Source: JAGMES01 sp023128035 (lineage in GTDB: Bacteria; Bacillota; Halanaerobiia; DY22613). Taken from it: a stretch of DNA of 64,000 bases. Positions within the stretch are counted from its first letter, which is position 1; the number at the start of each line of letters is the position of its first letter. Position numbers and translations under genes: made by a program. Positions 33,644 through 41,490 of the stretch are shown here, in pieces. The notes below the pieces were generated by a model. That model searched no databases and was not told the DNA's origin. It saw only the letters and a program-made list of their open reading frames with translations. The stretch spans positions 19,819 through 83,818 of the forward strand of contig DAOVRZ010000008.1 of assembly GCA_030627905.1 (NCBI GenBank), read 5' to 3'.

Positions 33644-35022
33644 ATGCGTAAAAAAAATTATTAGGCTGTTCTCTGTTTGTATTGTTGATATTACTCATAA
33701 CAGGGTGTACTCCACTTATCCAATACAGTCTACAAATTACTATTGAAGGTAATGGACAAGTAATTCCTGCAAGTGGTAGTTTTCTTATGGGTACTTCCGT
33801 TCATTTAATAGCTACACCAGACGAAAATTGGGAGTTTGAGAATTGGAGTGGTGATATTACTGGGACAAATCCAAGCGCTGCAATTATTATGGATTCCAAC
33901 AAGGTAATAAAAGCAAAATTTAGACCTGCTCAAGCTTTAACTACAGCAAGAAATTCAACCGTTGAAAAAATAGATATTATTAATATGGATGCATGTTTAA
34001 TGCAAATGATAGAAGTTGCATACGAATGGAAAAACGAGGTTGACTATCTGGTAGGCTCTGAACAAACAGTACCTGGTGATGGGAATGATTATACTTCGTT
34101 ATTAGAGGCACTTAACGATGATCCATATATGAGTAAAGTGGATTTAGTCAATACTTTAGTTGATACTTTCAATGATTATTATTCCATATATGGATATGAT
34201 GATGAAACTTATTCAGCACTTAATCTGGGTGATTCTTTTAATACCTTGATTTCAGCTTTTACCACTTTCGCTACCGCATTAAATAATACACCTTCGATGC
34301 AAGAGGTATATAACGCCAGGAATGATTCAGTTTACTTTGAGGATATATCTGTGATTGATTTAGGCAGTTTTGCAGATGGTTTGTTATTATATTCTACTGA
34401 TAGCACAGTTACTGATGCTGCTCAATATTTAAAACAAGCTCTAGATCAAGCTATCATTAATCATCAAGAAACCTTTGAAGATACAGTTTATGGATTAGCG
34501 ATATTATTGCTATCCTATGAAGAATGGTCTGAATACTCAGAGTATGAAAATTTAATGTTGGCAGAAGACACTGATTGGGATGAGTTTATTGAACGTTTTG
34601 CAGAGTACACAGAACAGCCAACTTTCTCAAGTATTCTTTCATTTTCTGTTACTTGGTCCTCTGATGATTGTGACCTGGGTATTGTAGAACCTGATGGGAG
34701 TGTTTTTGATGTAGCAGATGAAGAAAGTCCAAATGGGGTTTTTTTAGAGGATATGATGGACGGTGGAACAGAATCGTGGTCACTCAAAAGTAACCCTGAT
34801 GAAGGCGAATATAGTGCGAAAGTATATAGTTGGGATTATATTGGAAATATTTATTTTACAATTAAGACTGCTAGCCAAGAATTTGTGTATGAAGAGTACA
34901 TTACTCCAGATGAAATAATCAGTTTTTCAGGTGTAGTTGTTGAAAACAGTACTAGTAATATTCAAATAAAGATTAAGATTGAGAAATTTGCTAATAAAGA
35001 AGTTAGAACAAAGAATAATTAA
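33644..35022 (+). pseudogene. Clostripain-like (C11) lipoprotein with N-terminal InlB-type repeat; start broken by frameshift
   Basis: ATG 33644 has AGGGGG upstream and begins MRKKN but stops after six codons. Adding one A to the run of eight A gives MRKKKLLGCSLFVLLILLIT and a lipobox (LLITGC), continuous with the long downstream frame, so the natural start is here. The frame then shows an InlB/Listeria-Bacteroides type domain (residues about 25-90: GTSVHLIATPDENWEFENWSG). It continues with the C11 peptidase motif DACLMQMIEVAYEW and DYLVGSEQTVPGDG. The half of the C11 domain that carries the catalytic histidine, normally before DACLM, is absent. The C-terminal 100 residues look like a beta-sandwich. 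Either a decayed gene, a slippage-controlled gene, or a sequencing error. Confidence 0.65.
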
Positions 35023-35050
35023 ACTGAGTCATTTATGAAAGGAGTTATAT

Positions 35051-35512
35051 ATGAAGTACAGAATATTTTTGCTTATAATTATTATTCTTTTAATCAATCC
35101 TCTAATTGCAAAAGCCGAATTATCTATCTATGACGCCTTAGAGTTGGGGGAAAAACTAGAATTATTCGACTTTGTAGCAGCTATAAAAATGGACGAGCGT
35201 TGGGTACTTAAAGCATATAATCTTGATAATTTAGAAGAAAGTGAATTACATATTAACTCAGAGACAGGGATTGTTGAGTATTCAATGAATATAACACCAA
35301 AAGATATCGTTATTGGAGAAAATACATATGGATATGCGGGGAATATCTATCAATACAGTGAAAATTTTTATTTAACAGACTTATGCTATAATTGTCTGAA
35401 AATTTATCGTCACAATTCTAAATATTTTAAGATGAAGAACGCTATTTTTATTCATAATCTCGAGGGATTTGTTGCGTATTATATGTATACTGGCCCTGGA
35501 GTAACAAAATAA
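35051..35512 (+). CDS. Small secreted protein of unknown function
   Basis: This 153-aa protein has a clear signal peptide (MKYRIFLLIIIILLINPLIA, cleavage near KA-E). The mature part of about 130 residues is rich in Tyr and Asp and contains two cysteines four apart (DLCYNCLKIY). I do not recognise the family. It may pair with the preceding lipoprotein, whose stop is 29 nt upstream, because AAAGGAG precedes the ATG without an intervening terminator. A strong terminator follows. Confidence 0.7.
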   Translation: MKYRIFLLIIIILLINPLIAKAELSIYDALELGEKLELFDFVAAIKMDERWVLKAYNLDNLEESELHINSETGIVEYSMNITPKDIVIGENTYGYAGNIYQYSENFYLTDLCYNCLKIYRHNSKYFKMKNAIFIHNLEGFVAYYMYTGPGVTK

Positions 35513-35521
35513 TCAAATTTG

Positions 35522-35558
35522 AGCTGATATAGATGTTTTATTTATATCAGCTTTTTTT
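35522..35558 (+). terminator. Intrinsic terminator
   Basis: AGCTGATATA (35522-35531) pairs with TATATCAGCT (35543-35552), followed by T7. Confidence 0.85.
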
Positions 35559-35602
35559 AGGAAAGGGTTACCTTTGTGGAAACAAGGATTAGAAAAATAG
35601 TA

Positions 35603-35887
35603 TCAAAAGTTTGAGATTTTTTCACGATAGATTTTCATCGCTTTGTGCATGAATTCTGCTAAACCAGTTTTTCTTTTTTCAAAATATGCCTCAAAACGAC
35701 TATCATCCACATATAAATCTGCAAAACCATTATAGATTTGAGAAGTACAAGTATAAAATCTGTCATTTATATATTTGTGATGTTGCTCTATCAAAGCCTG
35801 AACCTCAGAATCAGAAGGATCTACTTCTTTTTTGTACTCTTCAATTCTAGACTCATCAAAACCTTCAAACATTTCTTTTTTACTCAT
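35603..35887 (-). CDS. Stand-alone, internally shortened TipAS antibiotic-recognition domain protein
   Basis: This 94-aa protein matches the C-terminal drug-binding domain of TipA-type MerR regulators. MFEGFDESRIEEYKKEV is the domain start, and AQALIEQHHKYINDRFY, MYNGFAD-like QIYNGFADLYVDD and RFEAYFEKRKTGLAEFM form the globin-like end. The MerR helix-turn-helix is absent. About 50 residues in the middle of the usual domain, between the EYKKEV and DPSDSE stretches, are also missing. The ATG has GAGAGGGGT upstream, so it may still be expressed. Full-length stand-alone TipAS proteins bind thiopeptides and other drugs. A truncated decoy or a dying gene are both possible. Confidence 0.6.
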   Translation of the reverse strand: MSKKEMFEGFDESRIEEYKKEVDPSDSEVQALIEQHHKYINDRFYTCTSQIYNGFADLYVDDSRFEAYFEKRKTGLAEFMHKAMKIYREKISNF

Positions 35888-35997
35888 ATTTATACCCCTC
35901 TCTGTATAATTAATAGTTTTTTAGAAAAATTTATGTAATAATAAAGTGAAGGATTTATAGCAATTTTGACGAAATAAAAAGCAGAGAGTTAGGGAAG

Positions 35998-36046
35998 TTG
36001 TTAAACTTAAGATGCAATAACGTAGTTATTACATCGACTTTAATTT
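35998..36046. repeat. Palindromic repeat related to 23839-23889
   Basis: TTGTTAAACTTAA, then GATGCAATAAC-GTA-GTTATTACATC (one mismatch), then GACTTTAA. The outer and inner arms correspond to those of the 23839 palindrome, but with changed stem sequence. Confidence 0.55.
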
Positions 36047-36064
36047 AGAAAGAATGTGCTAGAG

Positions 36065-36199
36065 TTGATAGAATTAAAGGGTAAATATAACACAGCAAAA
36101 GTTTATACTGACAATATTGAACAGGGAGCAATCTCTCAAATTATTGAGCTATGCAATCAAGAATTTGTTCAAGGAAGTAGCATAAAAATAATGGGTTAG
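36065..36199 (+). pseudogene. N-terminal fragment of RNA ligase RtcB
   Basis: A TTG-started frame of 44 codons reads LIELKGKYNTAKVYTDN, then QIIELCNQEFVQGSSIKIMG, and stops. It matches the start of RtcB (normally IELKGKYNTAKVFTD, continuing to IRIMPDVHAG). The catalytic remainder is absent, so this is a truncated remnant. The rest of 35888-36419 shows the palindrome above and AT-rich sequence only. Confidence 0.7.
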
Positions 36200-36419
36200 C
36201 ATCATTTTTTTACTTAGAAAAGAAAAGTATTTTGATAAATTAAGTATGTATTTTCTCTTTAGTAATCAAAATTAGGTATAAAGGTACAAGGAAATATATC
36301 ATGGATGTTTAATTTAAATCATATATAGGTATTATTTATCACAAATAAGTATAAACTTATACTATATAGTGGTAATTAGTGAGATTTGTATTACTGCGAT
36401 GTGGAGGGGAGTCACAGGA

Positions 36420-37469
36420 ATGAGGTTAGTCACTGTAAACGATATTACGTCAGAGATGACTTTAGCGAAACCAATTTATTATAATGATCGAATTTTGCTA
36501 AATATAAATTGTATAGATCTATTTAAGTATAGGAAAAGGTTAATAGATTTTGGCATTAATTATGTCTATGTAAATGATGAACTATCAGAAGGAATTGAAA
36601 TAAAGGATATTATTAAAGATGAAACTAGACAAAAAAGCAAAAAAATCATTAAAGAAACATTAAATAATATATCTTTTATAACTGAAACTAAGATAGCAAA
36701 CATTCAAAATGTTGTTCACGAAATGGTTGATGAGATTACACAGAGTGATGATATTATAGTTAATCTAGTTGATATCAAGACATATGATTCCTATACTTTT
36801 TCTCATTCAGTAAATGTGACTGTTTTATCACTAATATTAGGAAAAGCACTGTATTATACCAGAGAGCAATTAATTAAACTAGGAACTGGTGCATTATTAC
36901 ATGATTTTGGTAAAACGCTGATTCCAGTGGAAGTATTAAATAAGCCAGATAAACTTACAGATGAAGAGTATGAAATTGTTAAGGAACATTCGAGATTAGG
37001 GTATGAGCATCTAAAAGATAATTACTTTATTAGTCCTCTATCTAGAGCTGTTATTTTATCTCATCATGAGAAAATTGATGGTACAGGATACCCGAAGGGA
37101 CTAAAAAGAGATGAAATTCATGACTTTGCAAAGATAGTAGCAATTACTGATGTTTTTGATTCGTTAAATAGCGATCGTGTATATCGAAAAAGGTGGCCTA
37201 CATTTAAAACAGTGAATTTTATACTCTCAAATGTAGATTCTCATTTTGAAAAATATTTAGTAACTAAATTTTTGAAGCATATAGCTGTGTATCCAAACGG
37301 TACATTTGTAACTTTGAGCAATGGACAAAAGGCAATCGTAAAAAGTCAAAACAAAAATTTCCCCACAAAACCTATTGTAAAAATCATTCAGGGTAAAGAT
37401 GGTACGAAGTTGTCTTTTACAGTTAATTTACTAGATGAGTCGGATTATTTTATTATTGCTTCTCAATAA
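36420..37469 (+). CDS. HD-GYP domain cyclic-di-GMP phosphodiesterase, copy 1
   Basis: This 349-aa cytoplasmic protein should hydrolyse cyclic di-GMP. An N-terminal 110-residue region (MRLVTVNDITSEMTLAKPIYY) is typical of clostridial HD-GYP proteins. The HD-GYP core shows LLHDFGKT, the HLK-type EHSRLGYEHL, SHHEKIDGTGYPKGL and DVFDSLNSDRVYRKRWP. I chose ATG 36420 because GGAGGGGAG lies just upstream and because the paralogue starts with the same residues. The next gene is a close paralogue in tandem. No receiver, PAS or membrane segment is fused to it, so the input signal is unknown. Confidence 0.92.
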   Translation: MRLVTVNDITSEMTLAKPIYYNDRILLNINCIDLFKYRKRLIDFGINYVYVNDELSEGIEIKDIIKDETRQKSKKIIKETLNNISFITETKIANIQNVVHEMVDEITQSDDIIVNLVDIKTYDSYTFSHSVNVTVLSLILGKALYYTREQLIKLGTGALLHDFGKTLIPVEVLNKPDKLTDEEYEIVKEHSRLGYEHLKDNYFISPLSRAVILSHHEKIDGTGYPKGLKRDEIHDFAKIVAITDVFDSLNSDRVYRKRWPTFKTVNFILSNVDSHFEKYLVTKFLKHIAVYPNGTFVTLSNGQKAIVKSQNKNFPTKPIVKIIQGKDGTKLSFTVNLLDESDYFIIASQ

Positions 37470-37700
37470 GGAAAAACATTATAGTGAGTGGAGTTTACTT
37501 TGCAAAAGCATTATTGATATTACCTTTTCATGAACTTTAAATGGTATTACGGAAGTTAATTATGGTTTAATTAATGCTTCTTGAAGGTTTATGGCAATAA
37601 TTGTTGAATAACTAAAATAGGACTTTATGATAATATTAAATAAATTTCCGTAAAGATATATTTAGATGGGTAATGTACATGAGGAGGGGAGTTCAGAGGG

Positions 37701-38780
37701 ATGAGGTTAGTCAGTTTAAACGATATCACTTTAGAGATGACTTTAGCGAAACCAATTTATTATAATGATCGAATTTTGTTAAATATAGATTGTAAAGATA
37801 TATCTAAATATAGGGAAAGATTGATAGAATTTGGAATTAATTATGTCTACATAAATGATGAATTATCAGAAGGTATTGCAATTGAGGATATTATTAAAGA
37901 TGAGACTAGACAAAAAAGCAAAAAAATTATTAAAGATACATTAAATTCTAGACTAAATAATATATTCTATATAACTGAAACCCAAGTTGCTAATATTCAA
38001 AATGTGGTTTACGATATGGTTGATGAAATTTCTCAGAGTGATGAGGTAATAGTTAATCTTTTGGATATAAAGGCATATGATTCTTACACATTTTCCCATT
38101 CGGTAAATGTAACTGTTTTATCACTAATATTAGGAAAGGCTTTGTATTACACTAGAGAGCAATTAATTAAATTAGGTATTGGTGCATTATTACATGATTT
38201 TGGTAAAACGATGATTCCTCTGGAAATATTAAATAAGCCGGATAAACTTACAGATGAAGAGTTTGAAATTGTTAAGGAACATTCGCGGTTAGGGTATGAG
38301 CGACTAAAAGATCAAACGTTAATTAGTCCTCTATCTAGAGCGGTTATTTTATCTCATCATGAAAAAGTTGATGGTACAGGTTATCCGAAGGGACTTAAAA
38401 ATGATGAAATTCATGATTATGCAAAGATAGTCGCGATTGCAGACGTTTTTGATTCTTTAAATAGTGATCGTGTATATCGAAAAAGGTGGCCTACATATAA
38501 GATAGTGGATTTTATTCTCTCAAATGTTGATAAACATTTTGAGAAACAGTTCGTAAATAAATTTTTAAAGTACATCGCTGTGTATCCGAATGGTACTTTT
38601 GTTACATTGAGTAATGGGCAAAAGGCAATTGTACAAAAGCAAAATAAAAACTGTCCTACAAAACCTATTGTAAAAATCATTCAGGATATGGATGGTAGGA
38701 AGATGTCACAAACAGTTAATTTAATGGATCAGTTAGATCTTGTGGTTGTTATTTCACATGAGGGCGAATCATATAATTGA
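37701..38780 (+). CDS. HD-GYP domain cyclic-di-GMP phosphodiesterase, copy 2
   Basis: This 359-aa paralogue follows the previous gene in tandem after 231 bp that contain no recognisable gene. It shares the same start (MRLVSLNDITLEMTLAKPIYY) and the same core motifs: LLHDFGKTMIP, EHSRLGYERL, SHHEKVDGTGYPKGL and DVFDSLNSDRVYRKRWP. It has a four-residue insertion near 85 (NSRLNN) and a ten-residue longer C-terminus. GGAGGGGAG precedes the ATG. DNA identity is high through the catalytic half, indicating a fairly recent duplication. Both copies look catalytically competent, which suggests dosage or differential expression rather than one being a decoy. Confidence 0.92.
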   Translation: MRLVSLNDITLEMTLAKPIYYNDRILLNIDCKDISKYRERLIEFGINYVYINDELSEGIAIEDIIKDETRQKSKKIIKDTLNSRLNNIFYITETQVANIQNVVYDMVDEISQSDEVIVNLLDIKAYDSYTFSHSVNVTVLSLILGKALYYTREQLIKLGIGALLHDFGKTMIPLEILNKPDKLTDEEFEIVKEHSRLGYERLKDQTLISPLSRAVILSHHEKVDGTGYPKGLKNDEIHDYAKIVAIADVFDSLNSDRVYRKRWPTYKIVDFILSNVDKHFEKQFVNKFLKYIAVYPNGTFVTLSNGQKAIVQKQNKNCPTKPIVKIIQDMDGRKMSQTVNLMDQLDLVVVISHEGESYN

Positions 38781-38791
38781 TTATGAAATCT

Positions 38792-38826
38792 AAAAAGCGT
38801 CACTCGTAAAGGGTGACGCTTTTTAG
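38792..38826. terminator. Strong bidirectional terminator
   Basis: A perfect 12-bp stem (AAAAAGCGTCAC with GTGACGCTTTTT) has A and T runs on both sides. Confidence 0.9.
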
Positions 38827-38959
38827 ATATTATTATGCATCAATGTTGTTTTTTCCTATTTCTTCATATGCTAGAGCATCACATATTGCAGGATCATTAA
38901 TAAGTTTTTCGAGTAAAAAGGAAAAAATATTTAAGTGTAGAAATATAACTAATAGAAAA

Positions 38960-39196
38960 GAATTAATCGAGGGGGAAGAAAATGATTTATTTAATTTTAT
39001 CTATTTTTTGATAAGTTTATTTTATATAATAAAGGAAAGGAAAAAAGTAACTATACAGGAGTTGACGGTGGGGCTTTTAGTTGGAATTCCGAATCTCTTT
39101 TCTTCATTCTTTTTAATTCTTGCTTTAAACTCAGTCAAAACCGCTATTGCCTTTCCTGTTTTTAGTGCTGGAACTATAGTTTTGATTAATATTTAG
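38960..39196 (+). pseudogene. Fragment of an EamA/DMT-type membrane transporter
   Basis: Two hydrophobic segments, FNFIYFLISLFYII and QELTVGLLVGIPNLFSSF, followed by LALNSVKTAIAFPVFSAGTIV, match the C-terminal half of drug/metabolite transporters. The frame lacks the other eight or so helices and stops inside a helix. The open frame reaching back to 38813 runs through the terminator and is not a real start. On the minus strand at about 38830-38920 a tail EKLINDPAICDALAYEEIG-stop may be another fragment. Confidence 0.55.
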
Positions 39197-39207
39197 GAGG
39201 GATTACT

Positions 39208-40578
39208 ATTAGGAAGTCATATATAATATTTTTGATCATGTTATTATTTCTTTTTTCTTCACAGCAGGTTAGTTCGCAAAATAAAAAAATAAGGCGGGAA
39301 TTTTTACTATATTGCGAGCTTGACGATGAAAAAATAGTAAATTTAAATAATTTTATTGAAGTTGCTGAGGAAAAATCGAATTCAATAACAATAATGGCTG
39401 TTGGAGATATTATGATGCATTTACCACAGGTAAAGTCAGGATTAACCGATGATGGATATGATTTTAATTACTTTTTTCAGTATGTTAAACCGATTTTTAC
39501 TGAGGCCGATTTTGTAATTGGAAATTTGGAAACAACTTTCGCCGGGCCAGCTCGTACCTTCACTGGCTACCCAGCATTTAACTCTCCCGATGAACTGGCC
39601 ATTGCTTTAAAAGAGTCGGGATTTAATATTATTACAACAGCAAACAATCATTCGCTTGACAAAGGGGAATCAGGTCTTTTACGTACATTAGATCAGCTTG
39701 ATTTGCTTGGGTTAGCCCATACAGGAACTTTCCGCACACAAGAGGAACAGACTGAAATATGCGTGGTTGAGAAAAATGGTATTTCTATGGCTGTATTAGC
39801 CTATACATATGGAACTAATGTACCGATTTCAGAGGGTAAAGGGTATTTAGTCAACGTAATAGATTTACATAAAATGAAAACAGAGATTGATAAAGCTCAT
39901 CAAATTGGTGTGGATTTAGTTTTAGTATCTGTTCACTTTGGTGAGGAGTATCAAAGGAGACCGAATAAAAAACAACATATGATAGTTGACTATCTATTTT
40001 CGTGTGGAGTAGATTTGATAATTGGTAGCCATCCTCATGTTTTGCAACCTTACAAAATTTATGAGTGGTTTACTGCAATGGGAGAACCCAGAAAAGGTGT
40101 TGTTAGTTATTCACTGGGAAACTTCATTTCTAACCAGAGAACATTTCCTCGAAATTTTGGAGGCATTCTTTCTGTAGAGATTGAAAAAAACGATAAAAAA
40201 ACTGAGATTAAAGAAGTAGGATTTATTCAGACTTATGTATATAGATATTATAACATGGACAAACATTTTTATCGAGTATTGCCTATGAAAGACTTTCTTG
40301 ATTCCAAAGATTTGTGGAAATTGGAAGAAGCAGATTATCAATTATTTAAAAAACAATACGAAGAAATTAATCAACAGGTGTCTTCTTTATTGGGTGACTC
40401 GCGAACTTCTTTTGAGCTTTGTGATATTTATACGATAAAAGCAGGAGATAATCTCTACAATATAGCTAAGAATTTTAATACCACAGTAATGAAAATAACT
40501 GAGGTTAATCCTTATATTATTCCTCAGCGATTACAGATCGGGGAAATGATTTATGTGCCAAAACGCACTACAGATTAG
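39208..40578 (+). CDS. Exported CapA-family metallophosphatase-like protein with C-terminal LysM domain
   Basis: This 456-aa protein belongs to the PGA_cap/CapA family, which has a metallophosphoesterase fold and is linked to poly-gamma-glutamate or other wall polymers. Motifs are MAVGDIMMH, GNLETTF, TTANNHSLDKG and IIGSHPHVLQ. Residues about 410-455 form a LysM domain (YTIKAGDNLYNIAKNF) for peptidoglycan binding. The start is unusual. AGGAGGG (39196) points to ATT at 39208, giving a proper signal peptide, RKSYIIFLIMLLFLFSS. The first conventional start, TTG 39232, lacks both a ribosome-binding site and the positive n-region. Confidence 0.82.
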   Translation: MRKSYIIFLIMLLFLFSSQQVSSQNKKIRREFLLYCELDDEKIVNLNNFIEVAEEKSNSITIMAVGDIMMHLPQVKSGLTDDGYDFNYFFQYVKPIFTEADFVIGNLETTFAGPARTFTGYPAFNSPDELAIALKESGFNIITTANNHSLDKGESGLLRTLDQLDLLGLAHTGTFRTQEEQTEICVVEKNGISMAVLAYTYGTNVPISEGKGYLVNVIDLHKMKTEIDKAHQIGVDLVLVSVHFGEEYQRRPNKKQHMIVDYLFSCGVDLIIGSHPHVLQPYKIYEWFTAMGEPRKGVVSYSLGNFISNQRTFPRNFGGILSVEIEKNDKKTEIKEVGFIQTYVYRYYNMDKHFYRVLPMKDFLDSKDLWKLEEADYQLFKKQYEEINQQVSSLLGDSRTSFELCDIYTIKAGDNLYNIAKNFNTTVMKITEVNPYIIPQRLQIGEMIYVPKRTTD

Positions 40579-40658
40579 AAATTTTCATTTATTAGTCATT
40601 AGTTAATACTTATTAGTCACTACTGATTTCTATACTTTCGTATTCTAAGTTTATGCAT

Positions 40659-40806
40659 TGGCATGTACTTAAAATTGGTGACGCCTAAGTCAGCTTGATC
40701 TCAAATATATTTAAGTATTGATAAATTTCATACTAAATATAGTTTAGCTAAATAACATTAAGCTTACACGAGCTGACTTTTGAAGGAACGTTTTTTAAGT
40801 ACATGC
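40659..40806 (+). repeat. MITE-like element, copy 1
   Basis: A 148-bp element with terminal inverted repeats GGCATGTACTTAAAA / TTTTAAGTACATGCC. Inner segments GACGCCTAAGTCAG and GCTGACTTTTGAAGGAACG recur in copy 2 at 47629-47804 in the opposite orientation. It lies between two convergent genes; no ORF is inside. Confidence 0.75.
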
Positions 40807-40864
40807 CATCCTTCAAACAATAGCAAACCTAACATGAAACGAAGCAAAGAGTTAAGCCGAGTTG

Positions 40865-41365
40865 TTATTGCGAGTTATACATCCCGTGACTTTGCATGTA
40901 GTTAAAGATACCTTCTCCATGTTGCTGTTCTTCTTTTTGAATATGATTTAATACCTGGCGAACTGCTGAATTGGTGCATTCAAAAATGGCAATATTGTAA
41001 GCCCCTGAAATATACTTTTCCGACATTAGAAGGTCACTACAAAGTGCTGCATCATTTTGATTTAGAGTTCCACCTGTTGATTGCATCTGAGTTTGCATAT
41101 TGCCTTGAACTTGTGACATTTGTTGACCTGAACCTTGTGTTTGGCTTTGGGACTGATTCATCTGCGGAATTTGGCCACTTAAAATTTGATTAATAGTATT
41201 CAAGTGTTGCTGTTCTTGGGAAGCATAGTTTGTAAATAACTGTTTTAATTCTTGGTCTTGAGTTAGAAGAGCATAGTTAGAGTACTTTTGGATACATAGT
41301 TCTTCGTGACTTTTTTGATCATGTAAAAGCATTTTTTCTTTTTGATTAAGATTTAATGTTGTCAA
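40865..41365 (-). CDS. CotF-like spore coat / ferritin-fold protein
   Basis: This 166-aa protein has two helical pairs of the CotF type, KEKMLLHDQKSHEELCIQKY with FTNYASQEQQHLNTINQIL, and SDLLMSEKYISGAYNIAIFE with VLNHIQKEEQQHGEGIF. They are joined by a Gln/Ser/Met-rich linker (about 75-110). Such proteins coat endospores or are induced during sporulation and suggest a spore former. I chose TTG 41365 because AAGGAGGTG lies 6 nt upstream; the GTG 18 nt earlier overlaps this site. The E-x-x-H pairs (EELC..., EQQH, EQQHGE) could bind metal as in ferritins, but this is not shown. Confidence 0.85.
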   Translation of the reverse strand: MTTLNLNQKEKMLLHDQKSHEELCIQKYSNYALLTQDQELKQLFTNYASQEQQHLNTINQILSGQIPQMNQSQSQTQGSGQQMSQVQGNMQTQMQSTGGTLNQNDAALCSDLLMSEKYISGAYNIAIFECTNSAVRQVLNHIQKEEQQHGEGIFNYMQSHGMYNSQ

Positions 41366-41490
41366 TATATCCACCTCCTTCACTTATGTTTCCCCTTAAA
41401 CGAATAATTTATTATCATAGCTAATTATAAAATAACTTTTATGAACATAGATTTGAAAGAGAAAAATATTTTAGCGATCGGAGGTAAAAT

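Noticed and set aside
33682..35022. TTG 33682 as the true start of the lipoprotein
   Set aside because: No ribosome-binding site, and the signal peptide would lack its positively charged start; the A8 frameshift explains the locus better.
38813..39196. 127-codon open frame taken as an intact gene
   Set aside because: Its start lies inside the terminator hairpin and only the last part resembles a transporter; reported as a fragment instead.
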